Under the pieces are notes generated by a model, which saw only the letters and a program-made list of their open reading frames with translations, searched no databases and had not been told where the DNA came from. This document shows positions 12,664 to 23,528 of a stretch of DNA of 64,000 nt, one piece after another. The stretch comes from Malachius bipustulatus. Taxonomy: Eukaryota > Arthropoda > Insecta > Coleoptera > Melyridae. A program made the position numbers and the translations under genes. Position 1 is the stretch's first letter. Each line of letters starts with the position of its first letter. The stretch is taken from contig OU342630.1 of assembly GCA_910589415.1 (NCBI GenBank), positions 52,856,012-52,920,011 of the forward strand, given 5' to 3'.

Positions 12664-13325
12664 AGCGTGATTTATTGGTCATCTCCAACGTCATTATGAG
12701 TTTAGAAATGACGAACAAATGACGTTAGAATGACGTGATTATGTCACAGCCTGCCGTCGTGATTTTTAAACGACGAACGAATGTACCTACGTAATTTTAC
12801 GTAATAGATATTATGAGCGTCATAAAGATCCGTAATTAATATTTATTGAATACTTTTTATGGCTGGTAACAAGGAGGTCAGTAGGCCTTTTTTGATGGAT
12901 GTAAAGTATATTACTTAAATAAACCGCCATATTTTCTGGCTGTTGTACAATATAAATAATAAGAAAATAAATAAGAAATATAAGAAAAATAATAAAAGAA
13001 AAAACAACCAAGCACTTGTCATCGCGACATTGCAACACTTGAAAAACTCACCGATGAGAAATTGACAGGAACACTTGTACGAGCAAAAGGGAGAAGAACA
13101 CAAATAAAAACTGACTTCTTTAAATAAAAATAATTTATGGTAACGCAGAACTTATTATAGCGCCAGATTCCAATATCCTTTTTTTATGAAAATGACGAAA
13201 AAACGACGTAAGACCGACGTCATAAACATCACGTCTAAATCACGTCAAAATTACGTGATTTTTGCTAATATGACGTCATATAACAAAAAATGACGTCATT
13301 ATGACGTGCCTCTGCTGCCTGAGAG
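12664..13325 (+). mobile_element. Non-autonomous DNA transposon copy 1, dense in ACGT motifs
   Basis: Same family and orientation as 20,443-21,069. Shared blocks in order: GCGTGATTTATTGGTCAT and the following CAACGTCATTATGA, AAATGACG repeats, GACATTGCAACACTTGAAAA, AAATTGACAGGA, then GAAAATGACGAAAAAACGAC and a tail of ACGT motifs. The right end CTGCTGCCTGAG resembles the right terminus of copy 2 (CTGCTGCCTGGG). The extreme left terminus is not recognisable. Within 13,201-13,310 there are eight ACGT tetramers, two inside full TGACGTCA palindromes. No coding capacity, so any mobilisation depended on another element. Confidence 0.75.
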
Positions 13326-13919
13326 AGATCCGTGCCGCGCTTACAAGAATGGGCACCTAGGGCAGCTCTCTAAAAATACTGATCTGGAAATGAAATATTG
13401 ACCAAAAGGGACGTAGAAAGCAGGAGAAACTAGACGGGTTATGCAGCCATTCTCAAATAAATAATGTCCAGGCCGATAAATTGATTATGTGCGGCACTTA
13501 TAGCAGATATAAAATTTTATTGGATGGTTATATTCAGCGTATAGAAGCATTGTGTTAAGTTGTGCTTGTTATCATATTGTGTGTGTGTTTATATGTATAC
13601 GTACAAAGCTCCCATTTTCAATTATTTATCAATAAATAATAATACATAGTCCCAGGACTCCCAGGGTCAATATTTACTTTCAATAACCCGTAACAATATG
13701 TATAACAACTAGGGTTTTGTTTTGTTTTATATCAAATATATCGCGTGATATTGCTATTGCTATGAGCGCTAAATAATTTCACCAAAACTGTTGTTATATT
13801 ATTTTTGTTCCAGGTCAGCTACCTATTATATATAGTTGACTAAAAATAATATAAATAATTTGATTTATTATTTTTCTTACACTCGGGATTTCTTTTTAAA
13901 CACTAAGAAAATCTTAGTC
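13326..13919. other. AT-rich stretch, no feature seen
   Basis: No gene or repeat recognised. Confidence 0.45.
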
Positions 13920-14660
13920 GGATATACAAGGGACCCGTCGTTGGCAACATTGTGAGACGTGAGAAGAGAGGATCGCAGTTATAAAGGGGTGATTATTCAC
14001 TTTCTCTTCTACGGCATTGCGGAGAGCTAGTCATCTGTTACCGGAGCCCGTCTTATAAGGAATTACCGGGTGATTTCTTAGAAATTAATTCTACATAAGA
14101 TAAATTGCTAGGGAGATGTCACCCGACTCGCTATGAGGACAGTTTTTCACCCGAAATCAACGAACGTGCGCCATCTATTCACGCTACTTCGAACCGTTAA
14201 ACTTAATGAACATAGTCAAAGCTGGGTCCATAATTAACTTTGATCCAGAGCAGGAGGCTCGGTATAACTGTAAAACGCCATTTCTATAGGGAATGGTCGT
14301 TCGGTACAAGGACTAGAGTATTTAATTTCGCAGTTTGGAGGTCCTGACCGTGCATAATGGGCCATATAAAGGGCCTGCGAACCCGGCGACGACAGCAACC
14401 CATTACGCCATCATATTACACCTCTTGATTTAATAAACACCCCGTAACCCGTGTATGATGATCGCCGCCCGACCTCGGTTCCGGCAATAAAGGGCCGAAA
14501 TGATGAATTCCAGACTGCCCTTAGAATGTAACTATGTTAATGAAACGACGTTACATCCATTGGGACAATCCAGTAACTCATAAAGAGAAGGCCAGACTAT
14601 CGAGCATGCTTTTACCCGGTCGGGGACATGTTTTATATGAGATTTTAACGGTAGATGAAA
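13920..14660. promoter_or_regulatory. Large unique island, candidate cis-regulatory DNA
   Basis: One of the largest non-repeat islands. Recurrent short motifs include CATAATGGGCCATATAAAGG, GCAATAAAGGGCCGAAATGA and CCATTACGCC. Similar CCCATTATG/CATAATGGG strings recur in the island at 21.4 kb. No coding frame is maintained. Function inferred. Confidence 0.35.
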
Positions 14661-15224
14661 TGAAGCGAAAGCTCGATTACAGATATGCTGAATATAGACT
14701 TTAACAGGATCTGCTACAGTAATTGAGACGTTAAAGTAATTGAACTGAAATACGTTAGAACGAAGAGATTATCTGGAAGTAATTTGCTAAAAAAGAAAAA
14801 AAGAAAACGACGAGGGTTGTTAACAAGCTATTAAAATAACACCGTGCTGAAAAAAATAATAATGTCACTTACCGAATCGTATATCAAGTTATATTTATAT
14901 AATAATTATTAATGGAAAATTAGGAGGATAAATAACTTCATGTTACTATTTCAAAGGTCATAATGTAAAGAAAGTCTCCTCTATTATCTGAGTGCGAAGA
15001 GGGAGACGAAGAAACGAAGCTAGAGGCCTATATTAATACCAGATTAAATGACCATGACTCTGTTTTAGAAATTATATCTCTAGTAAAATTGACAGTAAAA
15101 TCACCCAGTATCTTTACATAATATACACGTGTCATAATAGAACCGAAGAATCAATTTATTTAGAATTCCCCTGTTTCCAGTAAAGTATATTATAGGAGTA
15201 CCTACCTATAAGGAGTAAGGAAAA
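14661..15224. other. No recognisable feature
   Basis: AT-rich; no gene, RNA or repeat seen. Confidence 0.45.
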
Positions 15225-15630
15225 CTTTCATCCATATTGAGAACAAGCACCCCTGGCAACACAACTTGTTTGTATACCGGAGTTGGCAGTATATCGGCGA
15301 TCATGAGACACACAATAACACAGAGACGATTCTTGGTTCATCCTGGCTTCCCGTTCCTGGGCGAGCTGGGTAATAATTTGCATGGAATTCCGAAAATGGC
15401 TCTGCAGAAGCCATAACCGTTCCCATTTCCTGGATAATCTGGTCGACGTGTTTTGCATGATGTTATCGGTGAACTGACCGCGCCAGGAAACACCCAAACA
15501 CGACAAAGACGCAAACATACGCGTATCCGCGGGTGAGAGAGAAACAGATATTCGTGGACAGGATATGAAGTGTCCTGCCGCATCCTGGATGAACTCGGCG
15601 CCCCGATTGAGCGTTAGATAGGATATGATT
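15225..15630. promoter_or_regulatory. Mixed-composition island, candidate cis-regulatory DNA
   Basis: Mixed-composition block with overlapping minus-strand open frames of 65-96 codons. None has a recognisable domain or convincing splice context, so I treat it as non-coding and possibly conserved. Confidence 0.25.
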
Positions 15631-15999
15631 ATAACGCTGATGATTGTTATACAAGAACATCAGGGTCTAATGTGTCTGGATTATGTTTACTACGTTGTAG
15701 ATGATATTGATTTAGTTGTGTACGTTGTAAGGTGAAAAAATTATTACTATTGTCTACAATGTATTTATTTATTTATTTTTTCATTAAATGCAATAGAATT
15801 TTGAGTTTTATATTAGAAGGGAAAGTGTAACGCAATTAAACGCGTATGTGGAGTGATTTTTTTTTTATTTTTAGTAGCTTTATTATCTTCAAAGAAATCT
15901 AAATGAACGGCACTCTCTGGTTTTCTTTAGTCGAGTGACAAGCACTACGCTTACTATACAACTAAAGAGAATTATTGTGCTCGAAAGTCGCCGCGACTC

Positions 16000-16087
16000 G
16001 TTTAAATTTATAATAAACCGTCCTGAAGAATTGCTCTTTAATTAAATACTTGTGCAGTGCAGCATCTAGATAAATCGTAAGTACACG
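16000..16087 (+). repeat. Duplicated 87-base block, copy 1 (mate at 52,320-52,406)
   Basis: I count four substitutions and one two-base indel against 52,322-52,406. The block runs from TTTAAATTTA to GTAAGTACACG and includes AGAATTGCTCTT and CTTGTGCAGTGCAGCA. Weaker similarity continues downstream (TTGAGATCGCA), and the other copy has an extra ~130 bases there. Could be a low-copy repeat or a duplicated regulatory element. Confidence 0.75.
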
Positions 16088-16244
16088 TTGAGATCGCACA
16101 GTAACCCTGATTTTGTCTTCAATTTGATTTTATGTAACATAAAATTGACCCGGTAATAGGAAAAATTATTTCGTTTAGATGACAAATCGCTACGTAACCT
16201 TGAATTAGGGATGAATTTGGTTTAATATCGGAAATAAAAATCCT

Positions 16245-16640
16245 TCAGAACAACAATTTATATCGTAGATTAGATAAGGATAAAAGGGAAAGGGCTTGAC
16301 TCATCTCGAGCCTACATCGTCGTCTATCCGATTCCCATTTTAGTCGAGCACGTCCCGGTATCCAGGCGTCTAATACCGCTGCGGCGGTCCCGACCGTAAA
16401 TCCTGCTCCCGTTCGGGCCTCCCGCCCTCCCTCGGATCTCTGCCGGAGACGGCGACGGGGGCGGCACACCCGCCATAAATTCACTAAATACGTGTAAGAT
16501 TAAACCACAAATCGCTGTTGTTTTACGGCTAATTCATTTATATCGATCGACCGAGGAGGCGGCGGCGGCCGCCTCCGGGGCTAAGCTTGAGTTCCTCTAT
16601 TACTGATCCAGGGAAGTATATCGGGTCTTGGAGCTATTCC
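16245..16640. promoter_or_regulatory. GC-rich island with a GC palindrome
   Basis: GC-rich block containing GGAGGCGGCGGCGGCCGCCT around 16,555, a near-perfect GC palindrome with a NotI-type core. Nearby lies TTATATCGATCGACCG. No credible coding frame. Candidate regulatory island. Confidence 0.3.
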
Positions 16641-16959
16641 ACCGTTGAGGCTTAATAGCGTCTTAAATGTAGTTCGAATTAGGTACCATTTTATAATATT
16701 ATTTTTGATTATTATCGTAACGCACTGTCTAAAGAACTGATAATTGCGCTTTTCTCTGACACGGCATGCTATTTTATAACACGATAGTTTTCAAACCTGG
16801 CAGGTATACTTGAAAGAGTTACTTTACAAGTAAATTGTTAATATATTTTTAAAAGCAGAAAGTTTGTCTCCCTGTTATTGCGTTGGCGTTATTTTTTATT
16901 TTTTACAAGATCAATCTTATATTTCTCCTGTTTATTTAATCTTTCACCTCACCCGCAGG
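16641..16959. other. No recognisable feature
   Basis: AT-rich flank between an island and the retroelement remnants. Confidence 0.4.
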
Positions 16960-17290
16960 CAGCCACAATAGGAAAGTTAATAAAAGCCACAAAACAGACA
17001 ATTTTTATATGCACCGACAATCCAGCCTCCACAAAAGCGCCAAGTACAGAACTAGCTCCCCGCTGATCAAGTAATGTGACAGAAAATCGGTGCAGATCGT
17101 ATTACTTCCCGCACTTACCAGGGAAAATTCTCTAGACCAAAGCCTGTACTTGGTCTGACCAAAGGTCTCCTTAAAGAGACCATTAAGGATTTGATCAAAA
17201 AGATCAAGAGAACTGTTAAGAGAAAACATCAGACTGCAGGTAGGCCTGACTGTTTCTATAGTCGTCACGGACAGAAACAGGCTAGTCAAC
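16960..17290 (+). pseudogene. Possible RNase H remnant of a non-LTR retrotransposon
   Basis: The forward frame reads TIFICTDNPASTKAPSTEL (17,000-17,056), resembling the catalytic V.IYTDS..A..AL block of retroelement RNase H with the key aspartate kept. A later forward frame reads LLKETIKDLIKKIKRTVKRK (17,171-17,230), basic and helical. Frameshifts and stops interrupt it. Probably the upstream part of the remnant resumed at 18,030, now split by an oppositely oriented fragment. The assignment is weaker than for its neighbours. Confidence 0.5.
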
Positions 17291-17489
17291 ATGATTCTTT
17301 TTTTTATAGAGGGTAAATTTTTTATGAAGACCTCGCGAGTGGTTCCTCTCTCACGGAGCACTGTGGAAGTCCCCTCCCTGTAGGGCGAGTCTACCCACTA
17401 AAATTCCCCTGTTCTTTTTTTTTTCCTTTTTTCTTTTCCATCGTGATGCTTTTTATCATCGTTACCACTATTCTCTTTTACTCCTTGTT

Positions 17490-17960
17490 ATTATTTCCCC
17501 GATATTTACAGATGTCAAAACTTCTCGCTATTCACAGTTGGCCATTTGCCTTTGAACGCACAATCACACTCAAAAAGGGTGTCCTCCATTTCGCAATCCC
17601 ATCATTTTCTGTATCGATACTCTTTCCCATTCTGTGTAGGTAGCTTGTAAACTTACCATGTCCAGTAAGTCTTTTGAATGATGTAGATATCTGTTTCTCC
17701 ACACTTATTGCCACACCATTTTCTTAGATCCGGAATAAATGTTTTGGCTTATACGTAATACTCTCCCCATACTTTCATTTTGCTTTCTCAAAAATGTCTT
17801 CTCTTTATTTTCCTTTTCCTTCTCATATATTTCTGTCCTCTGTATGATCCGCAATTTCATAGGTACCATTTTGGCGATGGTCAGGATAGCTTTTGTTGGT
17901 GCTATCCTATATACGCCGATGTAATCATTGGCCGTCATTTTGTTAAAGCTTTCTATCATT
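17490..17960 (-). pseudogene. R1/I-like non-LTR retrotransposon, post-RT fragment
   Basis: Reading down from 17,960: IGVYRIAPTKAILTIAKMVP then MKLRIIQRTEIYEKEK, the RxxYRT-x-PT-A-xVIAG-x-P-x-xL..ER..IY stretch conserved after the RT domain in R1/LOA-type elements. Then SFKRLTGHGKFTSYLHRMGK, the xLTGHG.F..YL..... motif, and in a shifted frame DCEMEDTLFECDCAFKGKW, the Cys/acid/Glu-rich end. The arrangement is diagnostic although the catalytic RT part is absent. It lies inside, and antiparallel to, another retroelement remnant. Confidence 0.8.
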
Positions 17961-18029
17961 CACCACAATTCTACTGAACCGTAAGTAGCTTAGACTACTA
18001 CTAGTTGTTGTGATCCGGTCATGCATTTA

Positions 18030-18310
18030 TAACTTATGGGTATGGGAGTGAGGAAGGATTCGATCTGTCCTAAATGTGACACAGACGACAAGAACTCTTA
18101 TCACTCCTATCACCCATCGATGTAAGAAAGGTAGAATGGTAGCCCCAGGCTCAACATTTTTGGATCAGAAGCACTACGAGAGGAAGAAATGGGACTTTTC
18201 TCACGAAAAGACCTCCTGGCCGTTATGAAAAGATCGAGAAAGTTTGAAAAGGAATCCCACCATGGTTTGACCATCATTTCCACAGCATCCTTTTGCCACA
18301 TAACTTTCTA
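18030..18310 (+). pseudogene. Non-LTR retrotransposon C-terminal remnant
   Basis: Forward frame around 18,042-18,110 reads MGVRKDSICPKCDTDDKNSY followed by H, i.e. the Cys-x2-Cys...His motif near the end of RNase H-bearing elements. After a frame break comes PRLNIFGSEALREEEMGLFS (18,143-18,200) and KDLLAVMKRSRKFEKE, the typical last ~30 residues with LGS..LREEE...KDLL.F..R..KF. No intact frame. Probably the same insertion as 16,960-17,290. Confidence 0.75.
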
Positions 18311-19300
18311 AGCGCCCATGCACATTGTGAGACGTTGCTTTATGCCTCTGTTACTTCTGCCTCAGTTAGACTATCCTCTGACTAAACCATATTTAGTTGC
18401 TGGATGGAGATAGTCGCCGCTACTAGAGTTGTTGTAATCATTGGAGCAATGTGGACGTTCCACCGCTGGTTGTCAAGATATTTGATTTCAAGCACTTCGT
18501 ATCTTTCAAAGTATTTAAGGTAACGTTCGTGGTTCCCTTGAATTCATTTCGTGTTAACATGTATTAGCTTTAATGTTGTAAGTACCTGATAAAATAAATG
18601 TTCTCGAGATATAAGAAGGAAATCTTTGCTATAAAATAGGTACGTCAATTTTTTTATTTTTTTTCTTCTTAATGAATCTTTTTGTCTCTTATTAAAATCA
18701 TAAGAAAATCAGGACTTTTCTTGTGCTTTTTAATTTTTTTGTTAATTGTAACCTAATTAGATAACGAACTCAAATTTGTCTTCTTAATAAGGAATGAGCT
18801 AATTTTGTAAAGAGCGACAATGCAAGTTACTAGAAAACATAATATCCTGCAAATTTTTTGCTAGCATCGTTTGTTACTGATTACGCTCACTAAAAGCGGT
18901 ATCTCTTTTCCTGGCAAGAAACAAGCTTTCTTCGCTTAAGTTTGCAGCCCCATAATTTAATTTAAACTGATTTAAAGTACCTAATTGTTTCCTTTAAGAA
19001 TGCAACAACTTAGATACATTCCACTTTTCTACTATTAATTTACATCAGAGTTTATTTATAGTTTTAGTTAGTCCTCGTATAACTTCGTCGTGGAAGTTAT
19101 GCAAATTAAGAAATTATAATAATGTCTGTTGACAAAAATTTTCATAGAAGGGAGTAATAATAGCAGATAACAACTATTCAAATATTCACTAATAATTAAC
19201 TATTGAGAAGTTGTATCTGCCAACGATCAAATTTAAATGTATTCTACTCAGCTTTAGAGAAGGAAAGAGAAGACACGCGCTTAACTGTTTTGTGCTAGGG
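18311..19300. other. AT-rich stretch, no feature seen
   Basis: No gene, RNA or repeat recognised. Confidence 0.45.
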
Positions 19301-19702
19301 TAAGGTACCTGTATTACCGACACTGAAGTTTACTACGGTAGCGCATTAATTCGTTGAAGTTGATTCGACGTGGAGATGTTTGAACCGGCTGTTGGATGTC
19401 ATGTTTTTGGCAAATATGGGTAGCCACTGGAAAAAAGCAAATTTTGAAAAAAGAAACAAAATATTAACGCGACCAAGTAGTAACCCCTTTTTTTATTATT
19501 TAAACGTCCTCTAGCGGGCAAATGTTGAAGATTTTTTCTAAATACACTGACATCGCACTAAATTTCAGAAATTTTTGGAAGGTTGTGCGCTGATGACAAA
19601 ACTTATAACGTTTTTTGAAGTTACATTGGCTTTCCCAACTTTTTGTGGTATGGAGAATGTGCTACCCTAGTAAGCGGCAGTGTCGGTAATACAGGTACTC
19701 TA
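19301..19702. mobile_element. TIR (MITE-like) DNA element, ~400 bp
   Basis: Terminal inverted repeats of about 25 bases: the left end contains GTACCTGTATTACCGACACT and the right end its exact complement, ending GTACTCTA. A second related inverted string (GGGTAGC..) lies just inside. The interior is non-coding. Flanks show no certain target duplication. Confidence 0.8.
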
Positions 19703-20442
19703 CTTTGTGCAAAAGTGTGACTACCAGAACGACCTCAGCATATTTGTAATTTTTTTTTAGAAGTTTTTACTTCTGGTTGCAATAACTGCATGAAGTATAA
19801 ATAAAGTAATGTAAGTGATTTTGATTTTTTATCGCACTTAATTTTTTTTATTGATTGATTTTTCGCACTTAATTGATTTTTTATCGCTATTTTTCAGCAC
19901 TTGCTAGCACTAGCACTGAAACATCTGGTAGGCATATTCGTACTAAAAATTTCGATTTATTGTCCATAAAATTAAATTATTAGTCACAAATTTCTCTTTG
20001 AAAATTGAAAAAAACTCACAGTCCCATAGGCAATGCGACAGTTTGGCCTTTGGTTAAACAGAGCACTTAACATGGATAAAGCAATTATTGCTTTATGTAC
20101 CTACTGCTAGTATTATACTAGTAGTAGTACTTGCAGGCCTTAATTACATACCTACATACAACTACGGATCCAAATTATAATATCAACGGTTTTGTGTCAA
20201 TCGATAACGGTTTGGATATCGGAATTTCTATCTCTATTTGACAGGAGGTAGGTATGTGAGTTTCAAACATTTGTCGCCTAAAATGTAGAGTATGTCACTA
20301 ACCGATACATGTTAATGGGTAATTAATCTTATGATTTATTTTTATATCATCTCTTAAACGTTTTGAAGGGGTATATGGTCCAACAGCATTCGATACGTTA
20401 TTTCCATCGACCAGTCTAAGGCTAAGACAAGAAATAGAATAT
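19703..20442. other. AT-rich stretch with a small hairpin
   Basis: Nothing coding. A short palindromic patch (TAGTATTATACTAGTAGTAG) sits near 20,108-20,127. Confidence 0.4.
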
Positions 20443-21069
20443 CCCAGGCTGCAGACTCACGTCGCTGCAACGTGATTTTTTGGTCATCCCTCAACGTCAT
20501 TATGACTTTAGAAATGACGGACAAATGACGGAAGGATGACGTGATTATATCACAACCTGCCGACGTTATTTTTAGAAACTTTGTGCATATTGCAGCTTAG
20601 GTAGGTAGTTTGTAGTTTAGCAGAATTTAGATTAGCGATTACACCTAGATCAATAATCATTATTGATTGGACTGTTTATAGTTAGCGGAGATGTTATAAA
20701 GTTACATCCTTGGACACGAACTAGGGTATTAGATAGCACACCTAAAGAGACACAACAAACAACAAACAAATACCGGTTGCGGGTTGGTTTGGTTAGCGTT
20801 CTCGGGACGTTGCAACACTTAAAAGATTAAATCCGATGTTAAATTGACAGGAGCACTTGATGATATTAGATAGCACACAAGAAGATATTAAAATTGATTT
20901 TTTTTATTTATACAATTTTTATAAAGGCAGACTTAACGCGCTAGATTCGAAAAGTTTGACTGAAAATGACGAAAAAACGACGTTAGACCGACGTCATAAT
21001 AATCACGTCCAAATCACGTCAGAAAAATGACGACACTTACACGTGATTTTAACGTGACTGCTGCCTGGG
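20443..21069 (+). mobile_element. Non-autonomous DNA transposon copy 2, dense in ACGT motifs
   Basis: Complete copy with inverted termini: left CCCAGGCTGCAGACTCACGT; right, read inward on the minus strand, CCCAGGCAGCAGTCACGT. Next to each end are ACGTGATTTT blocks. The interior matches 12,664-13,325 in the same orientation (CAACGTCATTATGA, CACAACCTGCCGACG, GACGTTGCAACACTT, TGAAAATGACGAAAAAACGA). The element is flanked by AT dinucleotides, a possible target duplication. No ORF. Superfamily unknown to me. Confidence 0.8.
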
Positions 21070-21239
21070 ATGTTTTTTGTCATTTAAAATTGTCCAAACA
21101 ATAAGACTACATTTTTATTAGAACCTAATTATTTTCCAATATCAACAAGCATCTAGATATGTCGAAAATTATTAAGGACACATTTCCCATTCAAATTATT
21201 ATTATTCTTTGAAAATCACCCTTCTACCACGACAGTTTC

Positions 21240-21560
21240 CCCCGTAGGCAACGTGATTTCCTAAATTGACTATTATAGGCTACTTTCTGCGGATCTCACG
21301 GCCTTTGAGAGGGTGGCGGTTGCCTCCTGCAGCGACGATGGCGGTGGGACTTCGGTGGTCGTTTCATTAATTCCCTAATTAGTTCTTTCAGTCGTCGGGT
21401 CTGGCCCGGAAATTGGCCAGATTCATGGCCCGCGGCTTCCGATGGCCGCTAATGTCGGTCCGGACCTTTCCCATTATGCACCCATTAGTCGGCGGCGGCG
21501 GCATCATTCGTTCCCCGAGGGTTCAATCTCTGTTTCCTTCCAAAAATCATCTATCTAAAA
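21240..21560. promoter_or_regulatory. GC-rich island, candidate cis-regulatory DNA
   Basis: Block with TTCATTAATTCCCTAATTAG (homeodomain-type sites) followed by CCCATTATGCACCCATTAGT and GGCGGCGGCGGC. No coding frame. Motifs resemble those at 14.0-14.6 kb. Confidence 0.35.
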
Positions 21561-21691
21561 AGCGGCAAATTGGGGCTCTTTTATTTAGTTAATGCATAAT
21601 TAATTTATAAAGTCAAGGTATCAAATTTCTTTGTTCTGATACGACAGAAACTTGAGATATTTAGGCATTATGATTTGAATATATTACATTT

Positions 21692-21742
21692 ATGGGCCGT
21701 GTCAGCCTGGGCAACATGTCATGAAGGACACCGTCTCTATAT
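21692..21742 (+). ncRNA. 7SL (SRP) RNA-like 3'-end fragment
   Basis: CAGCCTGGGCAACATG at 21,703-21,718 followed after a short gap by ACCGTCTCTAT resembles the conserved 3' end of metazoan 7SL RNA (CAGCCTGGGCAAC...CCGTCTCT). Only about 40 bases match, the rest of the RNA is missing, and a T-rich run follows at about 21,750. Best read as a retroposed or chance fragment, not a functional SRP RNA. Confidence 0.4.
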
Positions 21743-22189
21743 CAACCTATTTTTTTTTCTTTTTTGAGATCTGTCCAAAAATATATCGATTTTTTCCCGA
21801 AGTACCAGATTTTTCGTTGTGCGGTGTTCCATAAATGTTTTTAGTCGACAATAGCGCGCAGTTAGTGTCGTATTTTAAAATGAAGGTAGCAGAAGCACGT
21901 GGTGTTTCAAGACGAACACTCGCTCAACTTCTCATCACGGCTGACGTGGCTTAGCATATGTGTTTGTACGAGATTTCGCATATTCAACTTGAACTTGAAA
22001 ATCTATTCTACAAGACTACAAATTTACAAATTTACTTTATATGAAATTAATTTAATATACGTTTAATTAATTAGAACGAGCCCTATCGATTCCCGAGTCT
22101 TACATCAACAATAACTCGCGTTAATAATTCACCGGTTACAATCGCATGCTTTAAACCATCTTATAAAAATCACATTTCCTGAACGATGT

Positions 22190-22600
22190 TTGGATAGTCT
22201 GATTACCGGTAACAACGGCGCACGGGCCGTTCTCGTGCGTGAGCTCGTTCCGGAAGCCCTTCCGAACAAACAGCTACTCGAGGGGGCTGCCGGGGATCGC
22301 GTGCTGCCCTCCAGGGGGGTAAATAAAGCCGTCGTCTCTTCTCTTCGTACACGATGCTGATTTACTCCCTAAACAGTCACGCATACGACGCGCTCCGTTC
22401 CTCGTACAGGGAAATCAGTGTGGAAAGGTGAAGGGAATCTGAATCGATGTAAATATAACACAATATGTCATTCGAGGCGTGTATATCTGTCCTCTCAACA
22501 TACTTTATATCCTGTTCGACTGGGTTATTATGGCTTTAAAGGGCTGCGAAGATTGCGAGGGAACACACGGGGAGGATATAATGATCGTAAATGTGGAATA
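22190..22600. promoter_or_regulatory. GC-rich island, candidate cis-regulatory DNA
   Basis: High-GC block containing GATTACCGGTAACAACGGCG and TAAATAAAGCCGTCG. A forward frame to 22,669 is open but has no recognisable domain. Regulatory role inferred. Confidence 0.3.
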
Positions 22601-23209
22601 AAATGGAATGTAAGGGTTGTTGAAACAAAATATTTAGGTGTTCGAGAAAGTCTTATTATGGTTTCTTGATGGGAGAAATTATGATAATTGAAATCTAATA
22701 ATGATGTATAGTCTTATCTTTCTCTTGTTTCAATCCATTTTTTTTTCTCTTTGTCCTACAAGGTATTAAAAAAATCCAAGTCGCTTTCGCGGCAATTTCA
22801 CTCAATTACGTTTTTTTTTTAAATTCCAAATTACTTCAATAAATATCCCTCTTCCCCCCCCCTCTAGCTAAGTTTTAAACCTAATACGAAACGCAGGCAT
22901 AAGAAAACCTTTCCCATACAGCACGTCCAAATAAAATTACGTCTCTACAAGATAAACACTTGAGGAACAAAAGACGTTAATGTGGATCGAATTATTGATC
23001 TAGTAATGACATACACAAATGAGATACACCAATTTTTATATCGATATAATTATGTGATACAGTGTCTAATCATTGTATACTGTATGCAATTAAGATTCAA
23101 AACATTTTTATATGACGTAAAAAATAACTATTTAAATGATGAAATTTGACGTCCGTACATGATACCCACAACGTATAAGTCATATGTATCTGTGATGCTT
23201 TAAATATTA
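22601..23209. other. AT-rich stretch, homopolymer runs
   Basis: No gene seen. T and C runs near 22,740-22,862. Confidence 0.45.
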
Positions 23210-23480
23210 TTTGTGCCTACTGTACGCACCATGTAAAAATGCGTCGTATACACATAATACAAAGCACCATATATACACTCCTTAGTTGTGTTTCGTTGTG
23301 TCTACATTCGAGCAGATTGGTGTATGCATACTGACTGTGTATCTTGTGTCTACTGCACACACCCTGTAAACGTGCGACATTTACACATAATACAAAAAAC
23401 AATATATTTGTGTATTGTTGTGTCTACATTGGTGTTCAAACATGCGCGCGCATAGAGTCATCGTATGCACACCGACCATG
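23210..23480 (+). repeat. Two tandem ~133-base subterminal repeats
   Basis: Two diverged units begin at 23,212 (TGTGCCTACTGTACGCACCA) and 23,345 (TGTGTCTACTGCACACACCC). Each then has GTAAA.GTGCG...CACATAATACAAA, a TTGTGTCTACATT string and CGTATGCA-like ends. A related segment in the same order lies at 24,838-24,930, on the other side of a putative transcription unit. Confidence 0.65.
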
Positions 23481-23494
23481 TGTTCACGCATTTC

Positions 23495-23528
23495 TATAAA
23501 AGAGTGGTAAAGCAAAGCAGTGCCAGCA
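23495..23528 (+). promoter_or_regulatory. Core promoter candidate (TATA box)
   Basis: TATAAAAG at 23,495-23,502. About 24-30 bases downstream lies AGCAGTGCCAGCAGCC, where initiation would fall (CAGTG or CCAGC). Spacing fits a TATA-driven RNA polymerase II promoter and the downstream exon supports it. No experimental evidence. Confidence 0.5.

Noticed and set aside
21869..21952. Short peptide MKVAEARGVSRRTLAQLL resembling a helix-turn-helix
   Set aside because: Only about 20 residues before a stop, no flanking transposase or TIRs; too short to support.
23210..23480. Considered as a CRISPR-like array because of spaced repeats
   Set aside because: Only two diverged ~133-base units in eukaryotic-type DNA; no short identical repeats with unique spacers.
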